64,000 nucleotides of DNA from CAVQGZ01 sp942491665 (GTDB lineage Bacteria; Actinomycetota; Actinomycetes; Jiangellales; Jiangellaceae): positions 106,390-170,389 of the forward strand of contig CALOBR010000010.1 in the NCBI GenBank assembly GCA_942491665.1, given 5' to 3'. The notes below the pieces were generated by a model, which worked only from the letters and a program-made list of their open reading frames with translations, did no database searches and was not told the origin of the DNA. The translations under genes and the position numbers were made by a program. Each line of letters opens with the position of its first letter. Position 1 is the first letter of the stretch. This document shows positions 1-7,632 of this stretch, in pieces.

Positions 1-183
1 GGACGGGCGGCGCAGATGCTGGCCGGGGCCATCGTGGCCGAGGGAGCCATGGACCTGCTGCAGGTCGACTCGGTGCAGATCTGTCCGTGGGCGCTGCGCG
101 AGGGCATCATCCTGCGCCAGCTCGACGTGCTGGCCCAGCCGAGCCTGCCGGCGTCGTCAGGCATGGGGGTCGGCGATGGCTGA
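1..183 (+). CDS. Ppx/GppA-family phosphatase, C-terminal fragment
   Basis: This is the last 60 codons of a gene that begins before the window. The reading frame from base 1 contains QMLAGAIVAEGAMDLL and then ICPWALREGIILRQLD, which matches the C-terminal signature of exopolyphosphatase/guanosine pentaphosphate phosphatase proteins. Family members hydrolyse polyphosphate or pppGpp in the cytoplasm, but the catalytic N-terminal domain is outside the window, so the activity cannot be judged. The stop codon overlaps the ATG of the next gene by eight bases (ATGGCTGA), which suggests translational coupling. In many actinobacteria Ppx/GppA genes sit next to a sugar isomerase-like gene, as here. Confidence 0.8.
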   Translation, partial: GRAAQMLAGAIVAEGAMDLLQVDSVQICPWALREGIILRQLDVLAQPSLPASSGMGVGDG

Positions 184-1003
184 CGAGCTGCCCGTCCGCG
201 TCGCGAAGGCACCCGTCGCGTTGTCGACGGCGTCGGTCTACCCCGAGGGCACGGCCGCGGCGTTCGAGATGGCCGACTCGTTCGGCTACGACGGTATCGA
301 GCTGATGGTGTGGACCGACCCGATCAGCCAGGACGCCGACGAGGTGGCCGCCCTCGTCCAGGGCTACCAGCTTCCGGTGCTCGCCGTGCACGCCCCGTGC
401 CTGCTCGTCACCCAGCGGGTGTGGTCGCCCGACCCGTGGGAGCGGCTGACCCGCTCGGTGGAGGTCGCCCACCAGCTCGACGCCGGCGTCGTCGTGGTGC
501 ACCCGCCGTTTCGTTGGCAGCGGGAGTACGCGCGCGACTTCGCCGCGAAGGTCGATGCCCTGACGCAGGAGTCGGGCGTGGTCGTCGCGGTGGAGAACAT
601 GTACCCCTGGCGTGCCCGGGGACGTGAGCTCAAGGCCTACCTGCCCGACTGGGACCCGACCGACGAGGGCTACCGGCACTGCACGCTCGACCTGTCGCAC
701 ACCGCCGTCTCGGGGTCGGACGCGCTGAAGATGGCCGCCGACCTCGGCGACCGGCTCTCCCACGTCCACCTGGCCGACGGCACCGGCCTGGCTCGCGACG
801 AGCACCTCATCCCCGGGCGGGGCACCCAGCCGTGCGCGACCCTGCTCGAGCGCCTGGCCCGCGACGCGTGGGAGGGGACCGTGGTCGTCGAGGTCACGAC
901 CCGCAAGGCCAAGAACCGCGCCGAGCGTGAGACCGACCTTGCCGAGGCCCTGGCATACGCCCGCCTGCACATGGCGGCGCCGCTTCGATCCGAGCCCTGG
1001 TAG
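176..1003 (+). CDS. Sugar phosphate isomerase/epimerase-like TIM barrel protein
   Basis: The 275-residue protein has the alternating strand-helix pattern and family signatures of the AP endonuclease 2/xylose isomerase-like TIM barrel. Visible barrel motifs are GYDGIELMVW, LAVHAPCLL, VVVVHPPFRW, VAVENMYPW, CTLDLSHTAVSG and LSHVHLADGTG, which place His, Glu and Asp residues at strand ends where this superfamily binds a divalent metal. The substrate cannot be told from sequence. The start ATG overlaps the stop of the upstream Ppx/GppA gene, so the two are probably co-transcribed. The gene ends two bases before the stop of the convergent TIGR03089 gene. Confidence 0.82.
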   Translation: MADELPVRVAKAPVALSTASVYPEGTAAAFEMADSFGYDGIELMVWTDPISQDADEVAALVQGYQLPVLAVHAPCLLVTQRVWSPDPWERLTRSVEVAHQLDAGVVVVHPPFRWQREYARDFAAKVDALTQESGVVVAVENMYPWRARGRELKAYLPDWDPTDEGYRHCTLDLSHTAVSGSDALKMAADLGDRLSHVHLADGTGLARDEHLIPGRGTQPCATLLERLARDAWEGTVVVEVTTRKAKNRAERETDLAEALAYARLHMAAPLRSEPW

Positions 1004-1004
1004 G

Positions 1005-1697
1005 TCACCCCTGCTGGGCGCGCTCCTGCGTGCCGATGGCGGCGACACGGTCGTGCTCGACCTCGCCCGGCCCGGGTTGCACGAGCACGGACGACCCGCC
1101 GCAGGCCAGCGGCACGAGCAGCGCCTCGCGCAGGGTCGCGTCGTCGAGCCGCTGGGCCACGACAAGGCGGCGGGTACCCGGCTGCGCGGACGCGGACTCC
1201 ATCAGAAGGGCCAGCGCGGGGTCGTGGGTGGGTTCGGCGGGCCCGCAGACGTCGGGGTAGCCGAGCACCTCGCGGCCGTAGTCGATCGACCCGGACGGCG
1301 CGCGAGCCCCCGCGGGCCCACCCAGAGGCAGCGTGTTCACGACCACCAGCGACCCGGCGCCGCTCGGCTGCTCGTCCCACGCCCGCACCGAGACCGTCGC
1401 GTGGGGCAGCGGGGCCGTCGACACCTGCGCCCCCACCGTCCAGGCGGCCATCGCCAGCACCAGTCCCGTCCAGTGCGCGGGTAGCACCATGTCGAGCCGG
1501 TCCCCCGCCTCGACGTCGAGCTCGTCGCGCAGCAGCCCGACGGTCTTGTTCGTCCAGTTGTCGAACGTCGCCACCGACAGCTCGACCCGACCGCCGCTGC
1601 CCAGGTCGTAGTAGGTGACGAACGGCCGGGCCGGGTCACGGCGCAGGGCCTGGGCCAGCAGGGCGGTCGGGTGCGCACCGACGTGGGGGGCAGCCAT
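1005..1697 (-). CDS. TIGR03089 family protein (AMP-ligase-like fragment)
   Basis: The product is 230 residues when started at the ATG at 1697, the only start that leaves room for the promoter upstream. The segment HPTALLAQALRRDPARPFVTYYD and the following AGDRLDMVLPAHW, resembling the N-terminal half of AMP-forming ligases, are typical of the actinobacterial TIGR03089 family. It lacks the phosphate-binding and C-terminal parts of a ligase, so activation chemistry is unlikely and its role is unknown. A longer upstream reading frame exists but its added residues are low-complexity Pro/Ala/Arg and lie antisense to the next gene. It is transcribed divergently from the nucleotidyltransferase, with 23 bases between start codons. 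Confidence 0.75.
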   Translation of the reverse strand: MAAPHVGAHPTALLAQALRRDPARPFVTYYDLGSGGRVELSVATFDNWTNKTVGLLRDELDVEAGDRLDMVLPAHWTGLVLAMAAWTVGAQVSTAPLPHATVSVRAWDEQPSGAGSLVVVNTLPLGGPAGARAPSGSIDYGREVLGYPDVCGPAEPTHDPALALLMESASAQPGTRRLVVAQRLDDATLREALLVPLACGGSSVLVQPGPGEVEHDRVAAIGTQERAQQG

Positions 1698-1704
1698 GGC
1701 GCTC

Positions 1705-1714
1705 ACCGTAGGCT
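1705..1714. promoter_or_regulatory. Composite divergent -10 elements for two leaderless genes
   Basis: The ten bases accgtaggct read as TACGGT on the minus strand (1710 to 1705) and TAGGCT on the plus strand (1709 to 1714), two TANNNT -10 hexamers sharing the central TA. The minus hexamer lies 7 bases before the ATG at 1697, the plus hexamer 6 bases before the GTG at 1721. That is the spacing of leaderless mRNAs, and no Shine-Dalgarno sequence fits either start. This is an inference from sequence only. Confidence 0.6.
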
Positions 1715-1720
1715 GGCCGC

Positions 1721-2782
1721 GTGGTCGAGGCGATTCTGCTGGTCGGGGGTCTGGGGACGCGGCTGCGTCCGTTGACTGAGCACGTGCCCAAGCCGATGCT
1801 GCCGGTGGCGGGGGTGCCGTTCGTGGCGCACCAGGTCGCCCGTGCGGCGGCGGCGGGCGTGACGCGCGTGGTGCTGGCCACGTCATACCGCGCCGAGGCG
1901 TTCGAGCGCTACGTCCCCGAGCTCAGCCAGTACGGCGCCGAGGTCGACCTGATGCTGGAGTCGACCCCGCTGGGAACCGCGGGAGCCATCCGCAACGCCG
2001 CCGAGCGGCTGGGCAGCGACCCAGACGACCCGGTCGTCGTCTTCAACGGCGACGTGCTGGACGGGCACGACCTCGCTGCTCAGCTGGCCCGGCACCGTGA
2101 GTTCGACGCCGACGTCACGCTCTACCTCACCGAGGTCGACGACCCGCGGGCGTTCGGCAGCGTTCTCGTCGGCCCGGACGGACGGGTGTCGGAGTTTCTG
2201 GAGAAGTCGCCCGAACCGGTGACCAACCGGGTCAACGCCGGCTGCTACGTGTTTCGACGAGCGCTTCTCGACGAGATCCCGCAAGGACGGGTCGTGTCGG
2301 TCGAGCGCGAGACCTTTCCCGCGCTGCTCGCGCAGGACCGGATGGTGCTCGGCCACGTCGACCGCGCCTACTGGACCGATCTGGGCACCCCCGAGCTGTA
2401 CGTGCAGGGCTCGGCCGACCTCGTGCGTGGCGTGATCGTTCCGTCGGCCCGGCCCGGCCCACCGGGGGAGGCCCTGATTCGCCCGGGGGCGATAGTGCAC
2501 CCCACAGCGCGGGTGTACGGGGGAAGCTCGGTGCTGCCCGGCGCCGTGATCGGGCCCGACTGCGTGATCGAGGGGTCGGTGGTGATGGCCGACGCGGTCG
2601 TCGGCGCCGCCAGCCGGGTGCGTATGTCGGCCATCGGGCACGGGGCTCAGGTCGCCGAGAACGTGCTCGTCGACCACGCGGTGGTCGGCGCCGATGCGCG
2701 TATCGGCACGGGCAACGAGCTGCGCCGCGGAGCCCGGGTGTCGGCCGGTCTCGACCTACCTGCCGACGCGCTGCACTTCTGA
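1721..2782 (+). CDS. Sugar-phosphate nucleotidyltransferase with hexapeptide C-terminus
   Basis: This 353-residue enzyme joins a sugar 1-phosphate to an NTP to give an NDP-sugar. The N-terminal Rossmann-like domain (about residues 1-235) starts with GGLGTRLRPLTEHVPKPML, the nucleotide-binding signature, and has the metal-binding FNGDVLDG. The C-terminal part (about 250-350) is a left-handed beta-helix of hexapeptide repeats, for example IVHPTARVYGG, VIGPDCVIEG and VVGADARIGTG. This two-domain layout is typical of actinobacterial mannose-1-phosphate guanylyltransferases, but sugar and nucleotide are not certain. The start is GTG, with a leaderless-type TAGGCT six bases upstream. Confidence 0.87.
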   Translation: MVEAILLVGGLGTRLRPLTEHVPKPMLPVAGVPFVAHQVARAAAAGVTRVVLATSYRAEAFERYVPELSQYGAEVDLMLESTPLGTAGAIRNAAERLGSDPDDPVVVFNGDVLDGHDLAAQLARHREFDADVTLYLTEVDDPRAFGSVLVGPDGRVSEFLEKSPEPVTNRVNAGCYVFRRALLDEIPQGRVVSVERETFPALLAQDRMVLGHVDRAYWTDLGTPELYVQGSADLVRGVIVPSARPGPPGEALIRPGAIVHPTARVYGGSSVLPGAVIGPDCVIEGSVVMADAVVGAASRVRMSAIGHGAQVAENVLVDHAVVGADARIGTGNELRRGARVSAGLDLPADALHF

Positions 2783-2786
2783 CTCG

Positions 2787-3701
2787 ATGGGCACGCTTGT
2801 GGCCGAGCGTCGGTGGCGGCCGGGGTTCGCGCTGTCGCTTCGCCTCGTCCTGGGTGTCCACCGCCGCGGTGGGGGAGACCCCACGTTCGTGACGGACGCG
2901 GCTGGAGCGCTCTGGCGCACGGCCCGCACGCCGGATGGTCCCGGGACGGTGCGCTTCGTGAGCGACGGCGACGAGGTGGCTATCGCCGCCTGGGGCGCTG
3001 GGGCGGCGTGGCTGGTCGAGCACGCCCCCGACTGGCTCTCGGCTGCCGACGACCTCGACGGGTTTCGTCCCACCCCCACGGTGCTGCGTGACGGCGCGCG
3101 CCGCACCGGCGGGCCACGGCTCGGGAGCACCGGACTGGTCATGGAGGCGCTCGTCCCCTCGGTGCTGGAGCAGAAGGTGACCGGCGGGGAGGCCCGGCGT
3201 GCCTGGCGCTGGCTGCTGCGGCGCTATGGCGAGCCCGCGCCTGGTCCGGCGGCCGGCATGGTCGTCGTCCCCTCGCCGCAGACGTGGCGGACGATCCCGT
3301 CCTGGGACTGGCACCGCGCAGGTGTGGGGCCGCAGCGCTCGGCCACGATCGTGCGGGCTGCCGGGCTGGCGTCTCGGCTGGAGGAGATCACCGCCATGGA
3401 CCCCGAGCAGGCCGACCGGCGGTTGCGCGCCGTGGCTGGCATCGGTGCCTGGACGTCGGCTGAGGTTCGCCAACGTGCGCTGGGGGACGCAGACGCGGTC
3501 TCGGTGGGCGACTTGCACGTCCCGCGGCTTGTCAACTACGCCCTGACCGGCCAGGTCAGCGACTCTGACGACGACATGCTCAGCGCGCTGGAGCCATACC
3601 GGGGGCACCGGTTCAGGGTGCAGCGGATTCTTGAGCTCTCCGAGGTGCGTGCTCCTCGTTTCGGCCCGAGGTACGCCCCGCACGACTTTCGCACAGGCTG
3701 A
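2787..3701 (+). CDS. DNA-3-methyladenine glycosylase 2 (AlkA-like)
   Basis: The 304-residue protein belongs to the HhH-GPD superfamily of base-excision repair glycosylases, which remove alkylated purines from DNA. The helix-hairpin-helix is seen in LRAVAGIGAWTSAEV and is followed by ADAVSVGDLHVPR, whose Asp fits the catalytic position. The upstream segment VMEALVPSVLEQKVT matches the conserved Q-K-V helix of the fold. I chose the ATG at 2787 because the longer frame would run back into the nucleotidyltransferase gene and adds unrelated residues. It starts four bases after that gene's stop, so the two genes are probably co-transcribed. Confidence 0.83.
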   Translation: MGTLVAERRWRPGFALSLRLVLGVHRRGGGDPTFVTDAAGALWRTARTPDGPGTVRFVSDGDEVAIAAWGAGAAWLVEHAPDWLSAADDLDGFRPTPTVLRDGARRTGGPRLGSTGLVMEALVPSVLEQKVTGGEARRAWRWLLRRYGEPAPGPAAGMVVVPSPQTWRTIPSWDWHRAGVGPQRSATIVRAAGLASRLEEITAMDPEQADRRLRAVAGIGAWTSAEVRQRALGDADAVSVGDLHVPRLVNYALTGQVSDSDDDMLSALEPYRGHRFRVQRILELSEVRAPRFGPRYAPHDFRTG

Positions 3702-3728
3702 GCGCGCCGACGCGCGCGGCGCGTCGCC

Positions 3729-3734
3729 TACCGT
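3729..3734 (+). promoter_or_regulatory. -10 element of leaderless proC
   Basis: TACCGT lies six bases upstream of the proC ATG at 3741, the spacing of a leaderless transcript, and no ribosome binding site is present between them. The upstream 25 bases are very GC-rich and show no convincing -35. Confidence 0.55.
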
Positions 3735-3740
3735 GGCGCC

Positions 3741-4556
3741 ATGAAGATCGCGGTGGTCGGTGGCGGCGTCATGGGGGAGAGCATCGTGGCCGGGCTTCTG
3801 GACTCCGGGCCCACCGACGGCGCACGCGTCGAGGTCGCCGTCGTCGAGCAGAACCCTGAGCGGGCGGCCGAGCTGGCCCAACGTCATGCGATCACGGTCA
3901 CCGACGTGGCCACGGCCGTCGGCGACGCCGACGTAGCCATCCTCGCCGTCAAGCCGCACGACGTAGCGGCCGCGAGCGAGACCGCGCTCGATGTGCTGTC
4001 GCTCGATTGTGTCGTCGTCTCCGTCGCCGCCGGCTTGACGATCGCCCAGCTCGAGGGCTGGCTGCCGCTGCAGCAGCCGGTCGTGCGGGCCATGCCCAAC
4101 ACGCCCGCCCTGGTACGCGCCGGGATGACCGCCATCTGCGCGGGCACCTACGCCACCGACGAGCACATGGCGACGGCGCACGGCGTACTGGCCTCGGTCG
4201 GCGCGGTGGTGCGCGTGCCCGAGGCCCAGATGGACGCCGTCGCCGCGATCTCCGGCTCCGGTCCTGCCTACGTCTTTCTCGTGGTCGAGGCATTGGTCGA
4301 GGCAGGTGTGCGGGCCGGGCTGGCGCGCGCGTTGGCTACCGAGCTCACGGTGGCGACGCTCTCCGGGTCGGCGCGGCTCATCGAGCAGTCCGGGGAGCAC
4401 CCGGCGATCCTGCGCGAGCGGGTCACCTCGCCCGGCGGGACGACGGCTGCGGCGCTGCACCAGCTCGAGGCGCACGGGCTGCGCGCGGCCTTCCTCGACG
4501 CAGTGCTGGCCAACCGCGACCGCTCGCGCGAGCTGGCAGCACCGGACGCCCCCTGA
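3741..4556 (+). CDS. proC: Pyrroline-5-carboxylate reductase
   Basis: This 271-residue cytoplasmic enzyme catalyses the last step of proline synthesis, NAD(P)H-dependent reduction of pyrroline-5-carboxylate. The N-terminal Rossmann fold is seen in IAVVGGGVMGESIVAGL, and AVKPHDV is the usual second nucleotide-binding segment. The dimerisation domain carries the family signature AISGSGPAYVFLVVEALVEA and the substrate-binding TSPGGTTAAALHQLE. Length and motif order are normal. It has its own leaderless-type promoter (3729-3734) and ends 25 bases from the convergent DUF1611 gene. Confidence 0.95.
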   Translation: MKIAVVGGGVMGESIVAGLLDSGPTDGARVEVAVVEQNPERAAELAQRHAITVTDVATAVGDADVAILAVKPHDVAAASETALDVLSLDCVVVSVAAGLTIAQLEGWLPLQQPVVRAMPNTPALVRAGMTAICAGTYATDEHMATAHGVLASVGAVVRVPEAQMDAVAAISGSGPAYVFLVVEALVEAGVRAGLARALATELTVATLSGSARLIEQSGEHPAILRERVTSPGGTTAAALHQLEAHGLRAAFLDAVLANRDRSRELAAPDAP

Positions 4557-4581
4557 GCCAGACGCCCAGATCAGCGGGCCG

Positions 4582-5616
4582 TCATCGGATGTTGGGCAGG
4601 TGGCGCTCCAGGCGTTGCTTGAACTCCAGGTGAGTGTGCGGGTCGAGCAGGTTCAGCGCAGTGAGGCCGGACAGTCGGGAGACCAGCGCGATGCCTGCGG
4701 TCGTGTTGGCCGCGCCTCCTGCGACGACGTCGGGCTTGGTGCCGAAGGCGTCCATCAGGCCTGCGACGGAGTAGGGGTCCGACGCGCACAGCACTGTGAA
4801 GCGGATCTGGCGGCCGATGAGATCGGCGAGTGCGGCACCGTTGTACTCCTCCAATGGAGAGGCTCCCGCCTCGACGACGGCGACGTCCGCCCCGCACGAG
4901 CCCATCCGAGCGAGCACGGTCGAGATGGCGGCGACGTAGTCGTCTTCGCAGACGGCTGTCGAGGGTAGGCCGGCGTCGACGAAGTCGAACACCGCCGTGG
5001 CGCCCGCGTCCCACATCGCCAACGGGTCGCGGTAGCGGGCGGCCCCCGTGAGCTTGGCGCCGACGACAACCAGGCCGAGGTCGCGCAGCAGCCCGACGAC
5101 GACCTTGGCCGACTCCGTCTTGCCGGCCGACATCGACGTCCCGATCACCAGCACCACGGGCAGGTCGAACGTCGCACCGGCCGGGGCCGCGACGACCCAG
5201 TCGCGCATCCGTGTCGGCTCACCGTGCAGGTGCAGGTGACCGACGTAGTCGAGGCTCACCAGGGGCGGGAGGAAGGGCGACACCGACGTGGCGCGGCCCA
5301 TGAGACCGGCCGAGGTCAGCAGATGCATGTGGCCGTCGTCGGTGATGTCGCGCCAGTCGCCAACCGCCTCGAGCGTGGCGGCCCGCCGCCCGAGGGCGCC
5401 GGTGACGAGCTCGCCGCGCGTCACGTCGGCCATGCGCCCGTTGGGCAGCTCGACCTGGTGCAGGGCCCGTGACACCTCGGTGACCCGACCCACGACGTAG
5501 TCGCCGGTGGCCCATCTGGTGCGGCTGATCGGAACGATGCTCGTGGCAGCGGAGTCGATGTCGGCGATACGCGTGACGGTCGTGGGGACGATCCGGGTGG
5601 CGGTGCCGGTGCTCAT
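4582..5616 (-). CDS. DUF1611 family P-loop protein (DgcN-like)
   Basis: The protein is 344 residues from the ATG at 5616, which has GGTGAGGAGG just upstream; an ATG five codons earlier would put this site inside the gene. DUF1611 proteins have an N-terminal Rossmann-like part and a C-terminal P-loop NTPase-like domain. Here GTSMSAGKT (about residues 159-167) is the Walker A motif. One studied member, DgcN, N-acetylates D-glutamate; other members are uncharacterised, so the function here is open. It is the last gene of a three-gene minus-strand operon, 11 bases after an M20 peptidase that resembles glutamate carboxypeptidases, which makes acylated amino acids a plausible substrate class. Confidence 0.78.
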   Translation of the reverse strand: MSTGTATRIVPTTVTRIADIDSAATSIVPISRTRWATGDYVVGRVTEVSRALHQVELPNGRMADVTRGELVTGALGRRAATLEAVGDWRDITDDGHMHLLTSAGLMGRATSVSPFLPPLVSLDYVGHLHLHGEPTRMRDWVVAAPAGATFDLPVVLVIGTSMSAGKTESAKVVVGLLRDLGLVVVGAKLTGAARYRDPLAMWDAGATAVFDFVDAGLPSTAVCEDDYVAAISTVLARMGSCGADVAVVEAGASPLEEYNGAALADLIGRQIRFTVLCASDPYSVAGLMDAFGTKPDVVAGGAANTTAGIALVSRLSGLTALNLLDPHTHLEFKQRLERHLPNIR

Positions 5617-5627
5617 GGCGTTCCTCC

Positions 5628-6857
5628 TCACCGGGGGACGAGGGCGAGCGGGTCAGCAACACTGGGCACGTGCCCCGCCCGAACGGCCGGCAGCAGCAGC
5701 AGACCGGTCAGCAAGGCGGTGCGCTGCACCCATCCGGGCACGAAGACTCGCTCGTGCTCAGCGTGGGCGCCGTCCCCCACCGCCCCGAGCCCGTCGAGCG
5801 TGGGGGCCACCTGGCTGGCGGTGTTGCCGTCCGACCCCCCGCCCGCGGTCGCCTCGGGCAGCGCCAGGCCCATCTCGGCGGCGACGGCGACGGCCTGGTC
5901 GTACAGCGCGGCGTTGCGCTCGGTGCGCTCCAGGGGAGGTCGGCCCATCCCGCCGTCGACACTCAGCGACGTGCCTGGGGTGGTCGGTTGCAGGGCCCGA
6001 ATCGCTGCGTCAACCGTCTCGGCGTCCTCGCTGGTGAGAACGCGCACGTCGATCACCGCGCTGCTCTCCGGCGCGATCACGTTGGGCTGGATGCCGCCGG
6101 AGACCATTCCCACGTTGACGGTCACGCCACGGTCGTGGTCGTTGAGCGCGAACAGCCGCTGGATCACGGTGGAGAGCTCGAGGATGGCACTTGCCCCCGC
6201 GGTCGGGTCGAGACCCGCGTGCGCGGCCTTGCCGTGCACGGTGACCGTGTAGCGGCCCAACCCCTTGCGCGCCGTCTTCAGTGCGCCCTGCGAGCCGAGC
6301 GACGGCTCGAGCACCATCGCTCGGTCGGCCGCGGCGGCCAAGGTGCGAATGGCCGCGGTCGACTCGCGGCTGCCGATCTCTTCGTCGCTGTTGACCAGCA
6401 GCACGGGGGTCACGCTCGGGTGACGTCCGATCTCGGTGAGCAGGTCCAGTGCGGTCAGCACCTGCACGAGCCCGGCCTTCATGTCATAGGTGCCCGGGCC
6501 GTGCAGCAGGTCGCCGTCGCGGGTCGGGGGGCGCTGCGCGGTGGTGCCGCGGGGCCACACCGTGTCGGAGTGCCCGATGAGCAGCTGGAACGGCGCGGGT
6601 GGGCCGGGCATGGCGGCGACCAGTGTTCCGCCGCTTCGGCCCCCACCCGGCAACCGCAGCGTGCGTGCGCCACGAGCGCTCATCTCGGCTTCCACGTGGT
6701 CGAGCACCGGCTGCTGGGCCGTGGGGTCGCTGGACGGCGACTCCATCTGCGCCAGTGTCACCAGATGCGCGACCATCGACTCGTCGCGACGAGCGGCCGC
6801 GGCAAGCAGCGCGGTGGCGACATCGGTGTCGAGCGTGGACGGTGCCCACGGCGCCAT
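5628..6857 (-). CDS. M20 family metallopeptidase (glutamate carboxypeptidase-like)
   Basis: A zinc-dependent hydrolase of 409 residues. GHSDTVWPRGT gives the first metal His-x-Asp, GTYDMKAGLVQ the bridging Asp, and NSDEEIGSRES the catalytic Glu-Glu pair. HGKAAHAGLDPTAGASAI marks the lid/dimerisation domain, and the closing HAEHERV carries the last metal His. The pattern is closer to carboxypeptidase G2-type M20A enzymes, which release C-terminal glutamate, than to succinyl-diaminopimelate desuccinylase. The ATG at 6857 lies 8 bases after the flavin reductase stop. The stop codon falls inside the ribosome binding region of DUF1611, so the three genes are likely translated from one mRNA. Confidence 0.85.
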   Translation of the reverse strand: MAPWAPSTLDTDVATALLAAAARRDESMVAHLVTLAQMESPSSDPTAQQPVLDHVEAEMSARGARTLRLPGGGRSGGTLVAAMPGPPAPFQLLIGHSDTVWPRGTTAQRPPTRDGDLLHGPGTYDMKAGLVQVLTALDLLTEIGRHPSVTPVLLVNSDEEIGSRESTAAIRTLAAAADRAMVLEPSLGSQGALKTARKGLGRYTVTVHGKAAHAGLDPTAGASAILELSTVIQRLFALNDHDRGVTVNVGMVSGGIQPNVIAPESSAVIDVRVLTSEDAETVDAAIRALQPTTPGTSLSVDGGMGRPPLERTERNAALYDQAVAVAAEMGLALPEATAGGGSDGNTASQVAPTLDGLGAVGDGAHAEHERVFVPGWVQRTALLTGLLLLPAVRAGHVPSVADPLALVPR

Positions 6858-6865
6858 GGGTGCCC

Positions 6866-7480
6866 CTATCGCGAGAATCCCAGGTGGTACGGGAACGAGA
6901 CGGTGTCGCTCACCGTGGCCACCCGGCCCGGGTTGATGTAGGCCAGCAGTGGCGAGGCGTGCACGATGTCGGCGTCGTCGACGTCGAAGGTGCGCAGCAT
7001 CTGCTCGGCGACGTGCGCGGCGACGACGCGTCCGATGACCATCACGTTCTCGCCGAGGTCGTCGATGATGCGGTCGAGCTCGCACTCCAGGTGCACGCGG
7101 CATCCATCGACCAGCACACCCTCGACCTTCTTGGCAGCGGTCAGCGGCAGCACTTGCACCGTCGGCTTGGTGCCGTCGGAGGCGCGGGGTGCCGCGGCGA
7201 GGCTGGTGTGCAGCAGCATCGGTGGTGTCGGGTAGCCGACGGTGAAGGCGTCGTTCGCCACGAGGTTCTTGAAGGTGCCGTGGTCGGGGTGACACACGAA
7301 CGCGAAGTAGTTGTCCCAGCTGGCCGGCATGGCCAGGTGCTTGGGTGCGATGTCGGGCTCACCGTCCGGCTCGATCGTGCCGATGAGCACCAGGGGGGCG
7401 AGGACGGGGAATCGTTCCCAGATGGGTGCGTCCGTCGGCAGGCTCACGTACCGAGTCTTCGTCGTCGCCTCGCCGCTCAT
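6866..7480 (-). CDS. Flavin reductase family protein (FMN-binding split barrel)
   Basis: The 204-residue protein has the split-barrel flavin-binding fold. The pattern PVLAPLVLIGTIEPDGEPD, then NYFAFVCHPDHGTFKNL and VHLECELDRI is that of the flavin reductase-like domain, which binds FMN and can supply reduced flavin or act as an oxidoreductase with an unknown substrate. It is the first gene of the minus-strand operon with the M20 peptidase and DUF1611. The start ATG is preceded by GAGGAGG. How a flavoprotein serves the two downstream genes is not evident from sequence. Confidence 0.82.
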   Translation of the reverse strand: MSGEATTKTRYVSLPTDAPIWERFPVLAPLVLIGTIEPDGEPDIAPKHLAMPASWDNYFAFVCHPDHGTFKNLVANDAFTVGYPTPPMLLHTSLAAAPRASDGTKPTVQVLPLTAAKKVEGVLVDGCRVHLECELDRIIDDLGENVMVIGRVVAAHVAEQMLRTFDVDDADIVHASPLLAYINPGRVATVSDTVSFPYHLGFSR

Positions 7481-7499
7481 GGGGGCCTCCTCATGCTGA

Positions 7500-7505
7500 C
7501 GCTAG
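7500..7505 (-). promoter_or_regulatory. -10 element of the flavin reductase/M20/DUF1611 operon
   Basis: TAGCGT on the minus strand lies 19 bases before the ATG at 7480, leaving a short leader that contains GAGGAGG. I see no clear -35 hexamer. Confidence 0.4.
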
Positions 7506-7618
7506 TGAGACAGCGGGCCGTTGGGATCGGGTCCAAGGTCCCGGGAGAGGGCTGGTTCTTCTGTCCACAGATGCGGGCGAGGGCCTGGTTTGTGTCGCAG
7601 GTAAATGCGACTATTCAT

Positions 7619-7632
7619 ACATGTGTTCGAAC
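7619..7632. repeat. Adjacent palindromes over the DUF222-HNH start codon
   Basis: ACATGT (7619-7624) is followed directly by the 8-base palindrome GTTCGAAC (7625-7632), and the ATG start lies inside the first. It could be a protein-binding or nuclease target site. The meaning is inferred. Confidence 0.4.

Noticed and set aside
2232..4475. Long minus-strand open frame of 747 codons
   Set aside because: It lies antisense to the nucleotidyltransferase, glycosylase and proC genes, is Arg/Gly/Pro-rich and has no family motif; GC-rich codon position bias explains it.
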